From contig JANYKT010000035.1 of the NCBI GenBank assembly GCA_025358085.1, positions 1-61,656 of the forward strand: 61,656 nt of DNA, given 5' to 3'. Below, one piece after another: positions 1 through 10,061 of this stretch. Within the stretch, counting starts at the first letter, position 1; the number at the start of each line of letters is the position of its first letter. The translations under genes and the position numbers were made by a program. The stretch is from Deltaproteobacteria bacterium. Its GTDB lineage: Bacteria > Myxococcota > Myxococcia > Myxococcales > 40CM-4-68-19. The notes beneath the pieces were generated by a model, which saw nothing but the letters and a program-made list of their open reading frames with translations, had not been told where the DNA came from and ran no database searches.

Positions 1-1
1 G

Positions 2-1765
2 CTGCTCATCGAGGATCTCGGTTCGTACAACGGCGTCCGCGTCAATGGCGACCGCATCGCGGGTCCGACCAAGATCAAGGAAGGCGATCTGATCGAGATC
101 GGCGACTACGATCTCGGCATCCAGGGCAAGCTCGACATGCCCTCGGCGCAGCCGCCGCAACCGGGCCCCGCGGCGACCCCCGCGGCGGTGAAAGCTGCTC
201 CGGCGGCTGTCGTCAAGCCAGCACCGGCGCCAGCGCTTTCGACAAAGCCTCCTACCGCCCCCTCTTCTGCGCCGCCCGCGGCAGCCGGGTCAGCCGACAC
301 GACGGCTCCCATGCCTCCGGTTTCGACGGATCCTTTGCCGTCGTTCGAGCAGGGCCTTTCCTCGGCCTCGGCGGGCGGCGCGACCGCCATCATCCGCATC
401 AGCGACATCATGAAGAACATGCCCCAGGTCGAGGCGCGCGATCTGGCGAAGAACGAGATGCCCCGCCTGGTCGGCTTGTCTGGCGCGGTGCGCGGCAAAG
501 AGTTTTACTTGATGCGGACCGAGGTGAAGTTCGGCCGCACCGAGGATAACGACATCGGCATCGAGCACCAGTCCGTCAGCCGCCAGCACTGCAAATTCGT
601 GCTGGACCAGGGTCAGTGGAAGGTGATCGACAACAAGAGCGCCAACGGCGTGCGCGTGAACGGCGAAGAGTACGCCGTCTCGGCTGTCAAGCCGGGCGAC
701 ACCCTGGAAATCGGCCACCTCAAGTTCCGCTTTTGCGCGCCGGGCGAAAAGTTCACGGCTCCTGCTGAAAAAGCGGAGGGCGCATCCGAGATGTCGTCGG
801 GCCCGAAGCCCACCACCGCCGAGCTGATGGCAGGCCTCAGCAAGACGCCAAGCGGCAACTTTGGCAAAGTCAAGCCTGCGGCAGCGGCCGCGGGGATGTC
901 CACCGGTATGAAGGCCGGCATCGGCGGCGGCCTCGTGCTGCTGCTCGCGATCGTGGCGTTCGTGGCTACGCGTGGCAAGAAGGACGCGGGCGAGGAGAGC
1001 GGGTCGGGTGGCGATAGCAATCTGAGCGCGGATGCGGCCACCAGGCAGGGCGATGCTCACTTCAAGAAGCACGAGTATCTCAAGGCCACCGAGCTCTATG
1101 ACGCAGCCGCGGCCAAGGGTGCCAATCCCGGAAACCGCAAGCGCGCTGCCGCCGAGGGCAAGGGCGAAGAGACGTACGGGGAGATCGAGTCGGCCATCGC
1201 GAGCGGCAACTTCGATAAAGCAAAGACGCTGGTGGAAAAGTGCTCTGCCGAGACGTCGCATTGGTGCGGCAAGGCTTCGGAAAAAACCGACGCGGTGAAG
1301 GCCGGCTATGGCAAGGCCCATCTCGCCAAGGCCACCGCGGCGAAGGGTGCGAACAAGCTCGACGACTGCTCGACCGAGGCGAACCTGGTGCTCGCTTTCG
1401 ACCCGGGCAACGCCGACGCGCAGGCGCTGGCCACGCAATGCCAGCCGGCCGAGGTCGTGAAGGCGGCGCCGGCAGAGCCCAAGGGACCGTCGCAGTCCGA
1501 GCGCAACGGCAAGGCCGCGGGCCTGGCGGCCGAGGGCAACACCAAGCTCCTCGCACGCGATTTTGCCGGAGCCGTCGCGAAGTGCAGCGCTGCGCTCGCG
1601 CTGCACCCGTCGGACCGCACGACCCTGGGCAGCTGCTATCACTCGCTCGGCTTCGGTTACGCGTACCTGAGCGACAATGGCAACGCGAAAAAGTACCTCA
1701 AGCAGTATCTGCCCTTCGCCACCACCGACAAGGCGCAGATCCAGAACTTCATCGACACGCACTGA
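2..1765 (+). CDS. FHA-domain membrane protein with TPR-like C-terminus (5' partial)
   Basis: The gene enters the window already open, so its N-terminus is missing; 587 residues are visible. The first 41 residues are the end of a first FHA domain. A proline/alanine-rich linker follows, then a short TAIIRISDI motif at bases 383-409. A full FHA domain (about bases 510-750) keeps the GR, SVSRQHC and NGVRVNG signatures of phosphothreonine binding. A single membrane span lies at about 908-985, and the remainder is helical and TPR-like. FHA domains bind phosphothreonine peptides, so a cytoplasmic signalling role with an extracytoplasmic TPR part is inferred. The next gene has the same architecture, which implies tandem duplication. 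The ligand and partner kinase are not known from this window. Confidence 0.9.
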   Translation: MLIEDLGSYNGVRVNGDRIAGPTKIKEGDLIEIGDYDLGIQGKLDMPSAQPPQPGPAATPAAVKAAPAAVVKPAPAPALSTKPPTAPSSAPPAAAGSADTTAPMPPVSTDPLPSFEQGLSSASAGGATAIIRISDIMKNMPQVEARDLAKNEMPRLVGLSGAVRGKEFYLMRTEVKFGRTEDNDIGIEHQSVSRQHCKFVLDQGQWKVIDNKSANGVRVNGEEYAVSAVKPGDTLEIGHLKFRFCAPGEKFTAPAEKAEGASEMSSGPKPTTAELMAGLSKTPSGNFGKVKPAAAAAGMSTGMKAGIGGGLVLLLAIVAFVATRGKKDAGEESGSGGDSNLSADAATRQGDAHFKKHEYLKATELYDAAAAKGANPGNRKRAAAEGKGEETYGEIESAIASGNFDKAKTLVEKCSAETSHWCGKASEKTDAVKAGYGKAHLAKATAAKGANKLDDCSTEANLVLAFDPGNADAQALATQCQPAEVVKAAPAEPKGPSQSERNGKAAGLAAEGNTKLLARDFAGAVAKCSAALALHPSDRTTLGSCYHSLGFGYAYLSDNGNAKKYLKQYLPFATTDKAQIQNFIDTH

Positions 1766-1854
1766 TTCGCAGATTCTATTTTTGGGCGATTGACGGCTTA
1801 GCGGTGCGCCCCGTCGTGCGGTAAGGTCCCCGGTCTGTATCGACGAGGACTTTC

Positions 1855-3714
1855 ATGAAGCTGATCATCGAAGACGACGAAGGCCATCGCACCGTCATCC
1901 CCTTCGTGAGCGACGAGCTGACCATTGGCCGCCACGAGGGGAACGTGGTCCGGCTGGAGGAGAAGAACGTCTCACGCAAGCACGGCCGGCTGTTGCGCGA
2001 GGCGGGCCGCTTCTTCATCGAGGACCTGGACAGCTTCACCGGCATCCGCGTCAACGGTGAGAAGATTGCCGGCAAGCGGCTGGTGCGCGAAGGCGACCTC
2101 ATCCAGATCAGCGAGTACGATCTGTCTCTGCAGGCGGGGCCCGAGGAGAAGGCCGCGCCGCCGGAACCAGAAGACGACGAGCCGACAGTGACGCAGCCTG
2201 CGCAGTCCAGGCCGCCTGCTCCGTCGGCCGCAGGGGTCGCGCCGGCTCCCCTGGCCTCGCTGGCCCGCCAGCACGACGAGCCGTCCGAGGCAGAGGCAGA
2301 AGCCGACGCGCGCAAGAAGGCCGACACTGCCATCATCCGCCTCTCGGATCTTGGCATGAGCGCTCCGGCCGACGAGGAGCTGCGCGAGGTGCCGCCGGCG
2401 AGGCGACCCAAGCTGGTAGGCATCGCCGGCTCGTGGCGCGGCAAGGAGCTGATCCTCGACCGCACTCCCATCCGCATCGGGCGCAGCGGCGAAAACGACG
2501 TGGAGATCGACCATCCGTCCATCAGCCGCAAGCATTGCCGGCTCCACCTCGAGGGCGAGAGCTGGAAGGTGATGGACGCCGAGAGCAAGAACGGCGTTCG
2601 CGTCAATGACGAGCCGTACGCGGCCATCGCCTTGCGCAATGGCGACGTGCTCGAGATCGGCCACCTCAAGTTCATCTTCGCCTCGCCCGGGCAAATGGTG
2701 GTGTTGCCAGCGGAGAGCGCTTTGAGGGCGAAGGCGCTCGCGGCCGCGCAGCCCGGCGGAAGCGGCGGCAAGGCGCTCATCTACGGGCTGGGCGGGGCAC
2801 TCATCCTGGCGATCGGCGCGGCAGCCTTCTTCGCCACGCGCCACCACAAGGCGCGCGGTGCGGCAGGCCAGGACGACGACGGCGAAGAGGTCGTGCAGGA
2901 TTCGAAAGGCGAGCGCAAGTTCGCGCTCCGGGCTGCTGAAGAGGGCGTCACCGCACATCGCTATACCGAAGCGGTCCGCCACCTGGATGCCGCCCGCCGC
3001 GCCGGAGCCACCGCCGCTGAGCTGCGTGACTACAACCAGATCCAATCCGAGTCGCGCAGCGAAGAGCTCTACCGCGAGATGGAAGGCGCGATGGCCACCC
3101 AGGACTTCGAGCGCGCGCGCAAGCTGCTCTCGGTGCTGGGCGGCTCGCAGACGTATTACGGCAATAAGGCCGCTGAGAAGGCAGACGCCGTGACCTCCGG
3201 CTATGTGACGCTGCATCTGGCGGCCGCGGGATTGATGAAGGACAAGGACAACGCGGGCTGCGTCGCCGAGGCAAAGCTCGCGCTGCAGGCGAACCCGCAG
3301 AGCGCTGACGCGCAGTCGCTGCTGGAGACTTGCAAGCTCGCTCCGGTGCCGGCTCCAGTCGTCCGCACGAGCTCGCCGGTGACGCGGCCCTCGAGTGCGG
3401 CCGCGCTGGCGGCTGCCGCGCGCCCGGCGGGCGCGGACGGCGAAGCGCGCAGGCTCGTCAATGAAGGAAACCAGAAACTGATCGGGCAGGATGTCCCTTC
3501 AGCCATCGCTGCGTATCAGAAGGCGCTGGCCATGAAGCCGGGAGATACCGTGCTGGGCGGTATTTATCGCAGCATGGGGATCGCCTACACGCGGCAGGGC
3601 AACATCGAAGAAGGCGCGCACTACTACAAGCTCTATCTCCCGCTCTGCACGAACCCGAACGAGAGAGTGCAGCTGCAGAAGGTGCTCGACGACTACGAGG
3701 CGCGCCGGCGCTGA
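1855..3714 (+). CDS. Tandem-FHA membrane protein with TPR-like C-terminus
   Basis: This 619-residue protein is a paralogue of the gene just upstream and lies 89 bases after it. FHA domain 1 is residues 1-90 and FHA domain 2 about 182-275; both keep the GR, S-x-SRKH and NG signatures. A TAIIRLSDL motif (bases 2326-2352) sits in the linker immediately before FHA 2, as in the upstream paralogue. One membrane span is at about residues 307-332, followed by roughly 285 residues of TPR-like helices that would lie outside the cytoplasm if the FHA domains are inside. The ATG start begins directly with the first FHA strand and has a GAGGAC element upstream. A role as a phosphothreonine-reading scaffold is inferred; no kinase is encoded nearby. 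Confidence 0.92.
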   Translation: MKLIIEDDEGHRTVIPFVSDELTIGRHEGNVVRLEEKNVSRKHGRLLREAGRFFIEDLDSFTGIRVNGEKIAGKRLVREGDLIQISEYDLSLQAGPEEKAAPPEPEDDEPTVTQPAQSRPPAPSAAGVAPAPLASLARQHDEPSEAEAEADARKKADTAIIRLSDLGMSAPADEELREVPPARRPKLVGIAGSWRGKELILDRTPIRIGRSGENDVEIDHPSISRKHCRLHLEGESWKVMDAESKNGVRVNDEPYAAIALRNGDVLEIGHLKFIFASPGQMVVLPAESALRAKALAAAQPGGSGGKALIYGLGGALILAIGAAAFFATRHHKARGAAGQDDDGEEVVQDSKGERKFALRAAEEGVTAHRYTEAVRHLDAARRAGATAAELRDYNQIQSESRSEELYREMEGAMATQDFERARKLLSVLGGSQTYYGNKAAEKADAVTSGYVTLHLAAAGLMKDKDNAGCVAEAKLALQANPQSADAQSLLETCKLAPVPAPVVRTSSPVTRPSSAAALAAAARPAGADGEARRLVNEGNQKLIGQDVPSAIAAYQKALAMKPGDTVLGGIYRSMGIAYTRQGNIEEGAHYYKLYLPLCTNPNERVQLQKVLDDYEARRR

Positions 3715-3783
3715 GGATGCGAGTGTGGGTGCGCCAAGGCCGGACTCACGTCTACCCGTAGACGCGTCCCTCCTGATTCTGTA

Positions 3784-3803
3784 TGTACCGCGCTCAACGT
3801 ACA
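3784..3803. promoter_or_regulatory. Inverted repeat TGTAC-N10-GTACA before the receiver-XRE gene
   Basis: A perfect 5-bp inverted repeat with a 10-base spacer ends 17 bases before the GTG start of the regulator gene and just upstream of its Shine-Dalgarno sequence. Its size suits a dimeric helix-turn-helix protein, so autoregulation by the XRE domain encoded next is a reasonable guess. This is inference from position and symmetry only. Confidence 0.35.
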
Positions 3804-3820
3804 CAGGGGAGGGGACCTCG

Positions 3821-4414
3821 GTGGATATCAGAACGCTCGTTGTCGATGACGATCAGGATTCGTGTGACCTGATCGAGAGAATCCTGAAGAAGGATGGATA
3901 CCGGGTCACGACGCTCACCGACGGCCGCAAGGTCGAGGACGAGCTGCGCAAGTCTGACGTCCACCTTGCTTTAGTGGATCTCAAGATGCCTGAGATCTCC
4001 GGGCTCGACGTCGCCCAGATCATTCGCCGTCACGACAACGACTGCGCGGTCATTCTCATGACCGGCTATGCCACGCTCGACTCAGCGGTATCGGCTCTTC
4101 GCGGCGGTGTGGTCGATTACCTGCGCAAGCCAGTCCGCGAAGACGAGTTGCTTGGCGCGGTCCGGCGCGCGCTCTCGGCCAAAGGCCTCGCGCTCATGCC
4201 CGAGGAGGAGCTGCACCGCAACATCGGCTCAGCCATTCGCGACCTGCGCAAGAAGCGGACACTCACGCTCAAGCAGCTGGCGAAGCGCACCGGGCTGTCG
4301 GTCTCGCTGCTCTCGCAGATCGAGCGGGCGGAGTCGAGCGCGAGCGTGACCTCGCTCTACAAGATTGCGCACGCGCTGAAGATCAAGATGACCGAGCTCT
4401 TCGCGCGCGTGTAG
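3821..4414 (+). CDS. Response regulator: receiver domain fused to XRE helix-turn-helix
   Basis: The 197-residue protein has an N-terminal CheY-like receiver. It has the acidic pocket DDD at residues 9-11, the phosphoacceptor Asp53 in LVDLKMP, the conserved Thr in MTGYAT and a Lys in LRKPV. An XRE-type helix-turn-helix follows at about residues 137-192 (LKQLAKRTGLS, LLSQIERAES). The receiver-XRE pairing is less common than OmpR, NarL or NtrC outputs. I chose the GTG start at 3821 because a GGGGAGGGG Shine-Dalgarno lies just upstream and the receiver begins immediately; a longer frame from 3725 has no homology-like N-terminus. No histidine kinase lies beside it, so its input is unknown. Confidence 0.88.
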   Translation: MDIRTLVVDDDQDSCDLIERILKKDGYRVTTLTDGRKVEDELRKSDVHLALVDLKMPEISGLDVAQIIRRHDNDCAVILMTGYATLDSAVSALRGGVVDYLRKPVREDELLGAVRRALSAKGLALMPEEELHRNIGSAIRDLRKKRTLTLKQLAKRTGLSVSLLSQIERAESSASVTSLYKIAHALKIKMTELFARV

Positions 4415-4419
4415 CACCG

Positions 4420-4452
4420 GGTGCTCGCGGCGCAGCCTAGGTCTCGAGCACC
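4420..4452. terminator. Candidate bidirectional terminator
   Basis: An 8-bp perfect inverted repeat (GGTGCTCG / CGAGCACC) with a 17-base loop lies between two convergent genes, overlapping the end of the biotin-carrier gene. There is no clear T-run, so only the position and stem support it. Confidence 0.3.
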
Positions 4453-4649
4453 ACCAACACGTCGCCCTCGTTGACGGCCTGGGTTTCCTTGCAACAGATC
4501 TCCTTGACCTTGCCGTCTTCGGGGGCTTCGATCGGCATCTCCATCTTCATGCTTTCGAGAATGACCAGCACGTCGCCGGCCACCACCGCGTCGCCGACCT
4601 TCTTCTCGATTTTCCAGACAGTGCCAGTGATATGCGCGGGGACGTCCAT
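4437..4649 (-). CDS. Biotin carboxyl carrier protein (stand-alone biotinyl domain)
   Basis: At 70 residues this is a bare biotinyl/lipoyl-attachment domain. The biotin-accepting lysine is in the canonical ESMKMEMPI motif, and the flanking beta-hairpin sequence resembles the carrier domain of acyl-CoA and pyruvate carboxylases. It lacks the N-terminal linker of classical AccB. An AGGAG Shine-Dalgarno precedes the ATG. It lies 14 bases downstream of a biotin carboxylase gene, so the two probably form one carboxylase. No carboxyltransferase gene is in the window, so the acceptor (acetyl-CoA, propionyl-CoA or another) cannot be named. Confidence 0.9.
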   Translation of the reverse strand: MDVPAHITGTVWKIEKKVGDAVVAGDVLVILESMKMEMPIEAPEDGKVKEICCKETQAVNEGDVLVVLET

Positions 4650-4663
4650 GCTTTTAAGCTCCT

Positions 4664-6013
4664 TTAGAGGCGTTCGAGGAAATGAGTGTCCAACTCGCCG
4701 CGCGTGAAGGCTTCGCTCGCGAGGATGCGCTGGTGCAGCGGAAGGTTGGTCTTGACGCCTTCAATGCGGAAGCCCGCGAGTGCTTTTGCCATTAACGCAA
4801 TGGCCTGCGCTCGCGTCTCTGCATGGACAATCAATTTCGCCAGCAGTGAGTCGTAATGAGGCGTGACGATGGTGCCGGCGCGCACGCCCGCATCGATGCG
4901 GACGCCGTCGTGGAAGAGCCCGTCAGCCGGAACCGGCGTGTCGAAGACCTTGACCGGTCCGGGCGAGGGAAAGAACTTCACCGGATCTTCCGCATTGATG
5001 CGGCACTCGATAGCAGCGCCATTGACCTTGATATCGCCCTGCCCGATTTGCAGCTTCTCGCCCGCGGCGATGCGCAGCTGTAATTGAACCAGGTCCAGGC
5101 CGGTGGTGGCCTCGGTGACCGGGTGCTCGACCTGGAGGCGCGCATTCAATTCAATAAAGAAGAACTCGTCGCCGGCCAGCAGGAACTCGGCGGTGCCGGC
5201 GTTGGCATAGCCGACCGCGCGCGCGGCCAGCACGCCTGCGGCGAGCAGCTTCTGCAGCAGCTCGGGTCTCCCGGAGAACGCGACCGCGGGCGCCTCTTCG
5301 AGGACCTTCTGGTGGCGCCGCTGGATGGAGCACTCGCGCGCCCCCAGCGCCAGCGTGAGCCGCCCGTCGCCGAACAGCTGCACCTCTACATGCCGCGGTT
5401 TCTCGAGATAGCGCTCGAGATAGAGCGCGTCCTTGCCGAACGAGGCCCGCGCCCGATCGCCGCAGCTGCGCAGCGCCTTGACCAGCTCGGCGTCGTCGCG
5501 CGCGACCTGCATGCCAATACCGCCGCCGCCCGCCGCTGCCTTGACCAGCAGCGGATAGCCCACCGACGCCGCCGCCGCCCGCGCAGCCGCCTCGTCTCCG
5601 ACATGCCCGGTTGAGCCCGGAACCACCGGCACTCCCGCGTCGCGCATCACCGCGCGTGCCTGCGCCTTGTCCTTGAGCGCGCGCATCGCCTCGGGCGGCG
5701 GGCCGACGAAGACCACGCCCGCCCCGGCGCACGCCTGCGCAAAGTCCGCCTGCTCCGAGAGGAATCCGTATCCCGGGTGAATGGCCTCGGCGCCGGTGGA
5801 TCGGGCTGCCTCGAGCACGCGGGCCGCGTCGAGATAGCTCTCGCGTGGCGGCGCCGGGCCCAGCCGGACTACCTCGTCGCAGGCCTCGACATGCAACGCG
5901 TTCACGTCCGCGTCGGAATAGACGGCTACCGTCTTCACACCCAGCGCCCGCGCCGCGCGCGCCACCCGGCAGGCGATCTCTCCGCGGTTCGCGATCAGTA
6001 TCTTGCTGAACAA
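4664..6013 (-). CDS. accC: Biotin carboxylase subunit of an acyl-CoA carboxylase
   Basis: The enzyme performs ATP-dependent carboxylation of carrier-bound biotin. The sequence starts FSKILIANRGEIACRV and has the IHPGYGFLSE segment, a glycine-rich ATP-grasp loop (KAAAGGGGIGM) and the catalytic region FIELNARLQVEHPVTE. Length is 449 residues, the usual size for AccC. The start is a TTG at 6011-6013, seven bases after a perfect AGGAGGT. This removes 40 residues of an upstream in-frame extension that look like nothing known. It forms a two-gene unit with the downstream biotin carrier. I use accC for the function; a role in propionyl-CoA carboxylation is equally possible. Confidence 0.93.
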   Translation of the reverse strand: MFSKILIANRGEIACRVARAARALGVKTVAVYSDADVNALHVEACDEVVRLGPAPPRESYLDAARVLEAARSTGAEAIHPGYGFLSEQADFAQACAGAGVVFVGPPPEAMRALKDKAQARAVMRDAGVPVVPGSTGHVGDEAAARAAAASVGYPLLVKAAAGGGGIGMQVARDDAELVKALRSCGDRARASFGKDALYLERYLEKPRHVEVQLFGDGRLTLALGARECSIQRRHQKVLEEAPAVAFSGRPELLQKLLAAGVLAARAVGYANAGTAEFLLAGDEFFFIELNARLQVEHPVTEATTGLDLVQLQLRIAAGEKLQIGQGDIKVNGAAIECRINAEDPVKFFPSPGPVKVFDTPVPADGLFHDGVRIDAGVRAGTIVTPHYDSLLAKLIVHAETRAQAIALMAKALAGFRIEGVKTNLPLHQRILASEAFTRGELDTHFLERL

Positions 6014-6189
6014 GCTTTTACCTCCTGAAACGAGGGCGCGGAGTCTACTCCAGGAATCATGACGAGGGGCGCGTTGACCGTTCTCCGGGGGCAGCGCTAC
6101 TCTCCGGCGGGTTTCAGGCAGGCAATTTGGCAAGTCACAAAACAGAAGCTTTGTGCCTGGCGGCGGACTCGCAGGGCCGAAGGTGATCG

Positions 6190-6588
6190 ATGGCGAAGGC
6201 GAATGCGCAGCAACGGATCAGGCCCCGCAAGACCGCGGCGGTGGTCGATCTATCCCTGGTGCGCGACAGCCGGCGCCGCGAGCTCGCCGACAAGCGCGTG
6301 CGCGAGGCCATGGACGACAACCGCGCCGCCCTCACCCGGCTCTTTGCCAGCGGTCTCATCTTTACCCAGAAGGGCGCCCGCGCCGGCCGCGACCTCTTGC
6401 TCGCTCACCAGGGGCTGCTCAAGGTGATCGATATCTTCGCCCGACTCGGCGAGGATCACGGCGGTCTCGACCTCGGCCTCAAGGTCCGCGGCGAGGAAGT
6501 GTTTGCCCGGCTGGACGCGCAGCTGACGCGCACGGCCCAGCTCACGGCGCGTACCGGCGAGTTCCTCAGCAACCGCGTCCGCGAATAG
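6190..6588 (+). CDS. Hypothetical protein, 132 residues
   Basis: The product is small and charged, probably mostly helical, with no recognised motif, signal peptide or membrane segment. The ATG is preceded by a GAAGGTGATCG stretch that may act as a weak ribosome-binding site. It is divergent from the biotin carboxylase (about 175 bases between starts) and convergent with ftsZ. Codon use is GC-rich like its neighbours and the reading is compact, which argues that it is real. I cannot assign a function. Confidence 0.6.
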   Translation: MAKANAQQRIRPRKTAAVVDLSLVRDSRRRELADKRVREAMDDNRAALTRLFASGLIFTQKGARAGRDLLLAHQGLLKVIDIFARLGEDHGGLDLGLKVRGEEVFARLDAQLTRTAQLTARTGEFLSNRVRE

Positions 6589-6672
6589 ACCAGAGCCTGG
6601 ACGCCTTCAGCTCCCTCCCGGTGCTGCAGTATCGGCGCGCTCGTCGCGCAGCTGGCTGAAGCAGCTTTCAGC

Positions 6673-6702
6673 GGCGGCGCAGCAGCAACAAGCGGCGCCG
6701 CC
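6673..6702. terminator. Candidate terminator at the end of the dcw cluster
   Basis: A perfect 8-bp GC stem (GGCGGCGC / GCGCCGCC, 14-base loop) lies between the convergent hypothetical gene and ftsZ. A second weaker stem (GCTGAA / TTCAGC) sits just before it at 6655-6672. No T-run follows, as is common in GC-rich genomes. Confidence 0.4.
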
Positions 6703-6710
6703 TCGAAGTC

Positions 6711-7949
<1,239 letters not shown>

Positions 7950-7982
7950 GAGAGTGTCTCCTGATTCAAAAGTGGAAGGGGC

Positions 7983-9203
7983 CTAGAACAGCTCTTTGAA
8001 GAAGCCCACGAACTTGTCCCGCAAAGACGCATTGTCGCCCGAGCGCAGAAAGGCTTTCCCGCCCTGTCGCGCGCCGTAGAGCAAGAGGCCGACGGCGGTG
8101 GCGTGCTGCGGGCTGCCGACCACGTCGGTGAGCCCGCCAATCCCCCGCGGAAGGCCGCGCCGCACCGGCAGCCCGAGCACCTCTTCGGCAAGCTCCGGCA
8201 TGCCGTGCAGCAGCGTCGATCCGCCGGTCAGCACCAGGCCCGAGGCGAGCAGGTCCTCCTGCCCGGCCTTCTGGATCTCGCGGTGCACCAATTGAAAGAG
8301 TTCTTCGACCCGCGGCTCGACGATCTCGCAGAGGATGCGCCGCGAGAGCACGCGCGGCGGACGGCCACCCACGCTCGGCACCTCGACGGTCTCGTCCTTG
8401 TCCAGCATGGCCGCCTGGGCGCTGCCGAAGCGAACCTTGATTCTCTCGGCCTCGTGCATCGGCGTGCGCAGGCCGACCGCGATGTCATTGGTCAAATGAT
8501 TGCCGCCCAGCGGAATCACACTCGTATGCTGGATGGCGCCATTGCTGAAGATCACCAGGTCGGTCGTGCCTCCGCCGATATCAACCAGCGCCACGCCCAA
8601 TTCCTTCTCTTCTTCTGCCAGCACCGCTTCGGCCGAGGCGAGCGGCTCCAGCACGACATCGAGGACCGTGAGTCCAGTCCGGGCGCAGCACTTGATGATG
8701 TTCTGCGCCGACGAGACCGCGGCCGTGACGATGTGGACCTTGGCCTCCAGCCGCACGCCATTCATGCCCAGCGGCTCGCGGATGCCGTCCTGCTCATCAA
8801 TGATGTACTCCTGCGGCAGCACGTGCAGGATCTCGCGGTCCTGCGGAATGTTGATGGCGCGCGCGGCGTCCAGCACGCGCGCGATGTCGCCGGCGCGAAC
8901 CTCCTTGTCCTTGATCGCGACCACGCCGTGCGAATTGAAGCCGCGGATATGTCCGCCCGCGATACCGGCATACACCGCGCTTATTTCCACGCCGGCCATC
9001 AACTCAGCCTCTTCGACGGCCCGGCGTATCGAGGCGACGGTGGCCTCGATATTGATGACGACACCTTTCCGCAGCCCGCGCGACGGGTGCGTTCCGATGC
9101 CGATCACGTCGATGCCGTCAGGAGTGACCTCGCCGACGATGCAGCAAATCTTCGTGGTGCCGATGTCCAGGCCGACGACGATTTCACCCTTCTTTTGCGC
9201 CAT
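7983..9203 (-). CDS. ftsA: Cell division protein FtsA
   Basis: FtsA is the actin-like ATPase that anchors FtsZ to the membrane. The 406-residue protein has the phosphate-1 motif (VVGLDIGTTKICCIVG), the phosphate-2 motif (VDIGGGTTDLVIF) and the adenosine motif (VLTGGSTLLHGM). It ends in an amphipathic helix (LRDKFVGFFKELF), the membrane-targeting sequence of the family. The ATG lies three bases after the ftsQ stop with an AGAGG element upstream. Length and order (ftsQ-ftsA-ftsZ) are typical. Confidence 0.98.
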   Translation of the reverse strand: MAQKKGEIVVGLDIGTTKICCIVGEVTPDGIDVIGIGTHPSRGLRKGVVINIEATVASIRRAVEEAELMAGVEISAVYAGIAGGHIRGFNSHGVVAIKDKEVRAGDIARVLDAARAINIPQDREILHVLPQEYIIDEQDGIREPLGMNGVRLEAKVHIVTAAVSSAQNIIKCCARTGLTVLDVVLEPLASAEAVLAEEEKELGVALVDIGGGTTDLVIFSNGAIQHTSVIPLGGNHLTNDIAVGLRTPMHEAERIKVRFGSAQAAMLDKDETVEVPSVGGRPPRVLSRRILCEIVEPRVEELFQLVHREIQKAGQEDLLASGLVLTGGSTLLHGMPELAEEVLGLPVRRGLPRGIGGLTDVVGSPQHATAVGLLLYGARQGGKAFLRSGDNASLRDKFVGFFKELF

Positions 9204-9206
9204 TGA

Positions 9207-10061
9207 TTACCTCTGGGAGGTCAGTTGTGCAGAGACCCACTCGGGGCGGCTCTGGTTGTCCAAATCGATGCGTGCGGCGCGCTCGCCGCGGCGTGCAAGG
9301 GCGGCGCGCACCTGCGAAAGTTTGTGCAGCTTCAAAGGAAAGTCGGCGCTGCCGAGGCGGATCTCCTGCACCGCTTCATCGAGGCGCGCGAAGAGCGTGG
9401 CTCCGCCGCCGTCCAGACGCAGCTCGGAGAGCGAAGCAATCGAGTAGCCTTCGGCTTTCCAGGCATCGAGAAGCTGAAGCGAGAGTGCCAGTCGTAGAGT
9501 GGTCTCGGGCTTGCCCAGGTCCTCGCGCGCAAGGCCGGTGACGACGGGCAGGTCGACGCCGTCGGCCGGCGCCTTGCGCTTGAAGAGCTGTCCCTGATCG
9601 TCGAGCAGATACAGACCGCCGAGTTGGACCAGCAACACCGCGCGGTGCTCGACCACGCTCGCGATCACCCGGGACGGCAGGCGCCGCTCGAGTCGTGCCG
9701 AGGCGACCCAGGGCTGCGCTTCAATGGCCTTGCTGGCGCGCGCGAGATCGGCGTGGAAGAGGTTCTCGCCGATGCTGAGCCCGCTGCGCCGCAACAGCTC
9801 GGCCTCGGTCGAGTGCTCGAGGCCGACAAAGCGGATCTCGGTGATGGCGAAGAGCGGCGCGCTGGTGGCCCACCGCCAGGCCTGCCAGGCGCCGGCGCTC
9901 ACCCCGGCACTGAGGGCCACCGCGAGGCCAGTGCGCGCGAAGGCTTGCAGGAGCGCGCCCGGTTTGCGCTCGCTGCGCCGCAGCGCCGCCTTGGATTCGG
10001 CGCGAAAAGGCACGCGCTCTGCTTTCGCAGCCCGGACGTCCTGCACGGAATCGACGCTCAT
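9207..10061 (-). CDS. ftsQ: Cell division protein FtsQ
   Basis: The 284-residue bitopic protein has a basic cytoplasmic N-terminus of about 45 residues and one membrane segment. A POTRA domain follows (FAITEIRFVGLEHSTEAELLRR) and then the FtsQ/DivIB beta domain. FtsQ links the FtsB-FtsL pair to the septal synthase in the periplasm. Its ATG overlaps the murB stop as ATGA, indicating translational coupling. No ddl gene is inserted between murB and ftsQ, unlike the enterobacterial order. Confidence 0.93.
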   Translation of the reverse strand: MSVDSVQDVRAAKAERVPFRAESKAALRRSERKPGALLQAFARTGLAVALSAGVSAGAWQAWRWATSAPLFAITEIRFVGLEHSTEAELLRRSGLSIGENLFHADLARASKAIEAQPWVASARLERRLPSRVIASVVEHRAVLLVQLGGLYLLDDQGQLFKRKAPADGVDLPVVTGLAREDLGKPETTLRLALSLQLLDAWKAEGYSIASLSELRLDGGGATLFARLDEAVQEIRLGSADFPLKLHKLSQVRAALARRGERAARIDLDNQSRPEWVSAQLTSQR

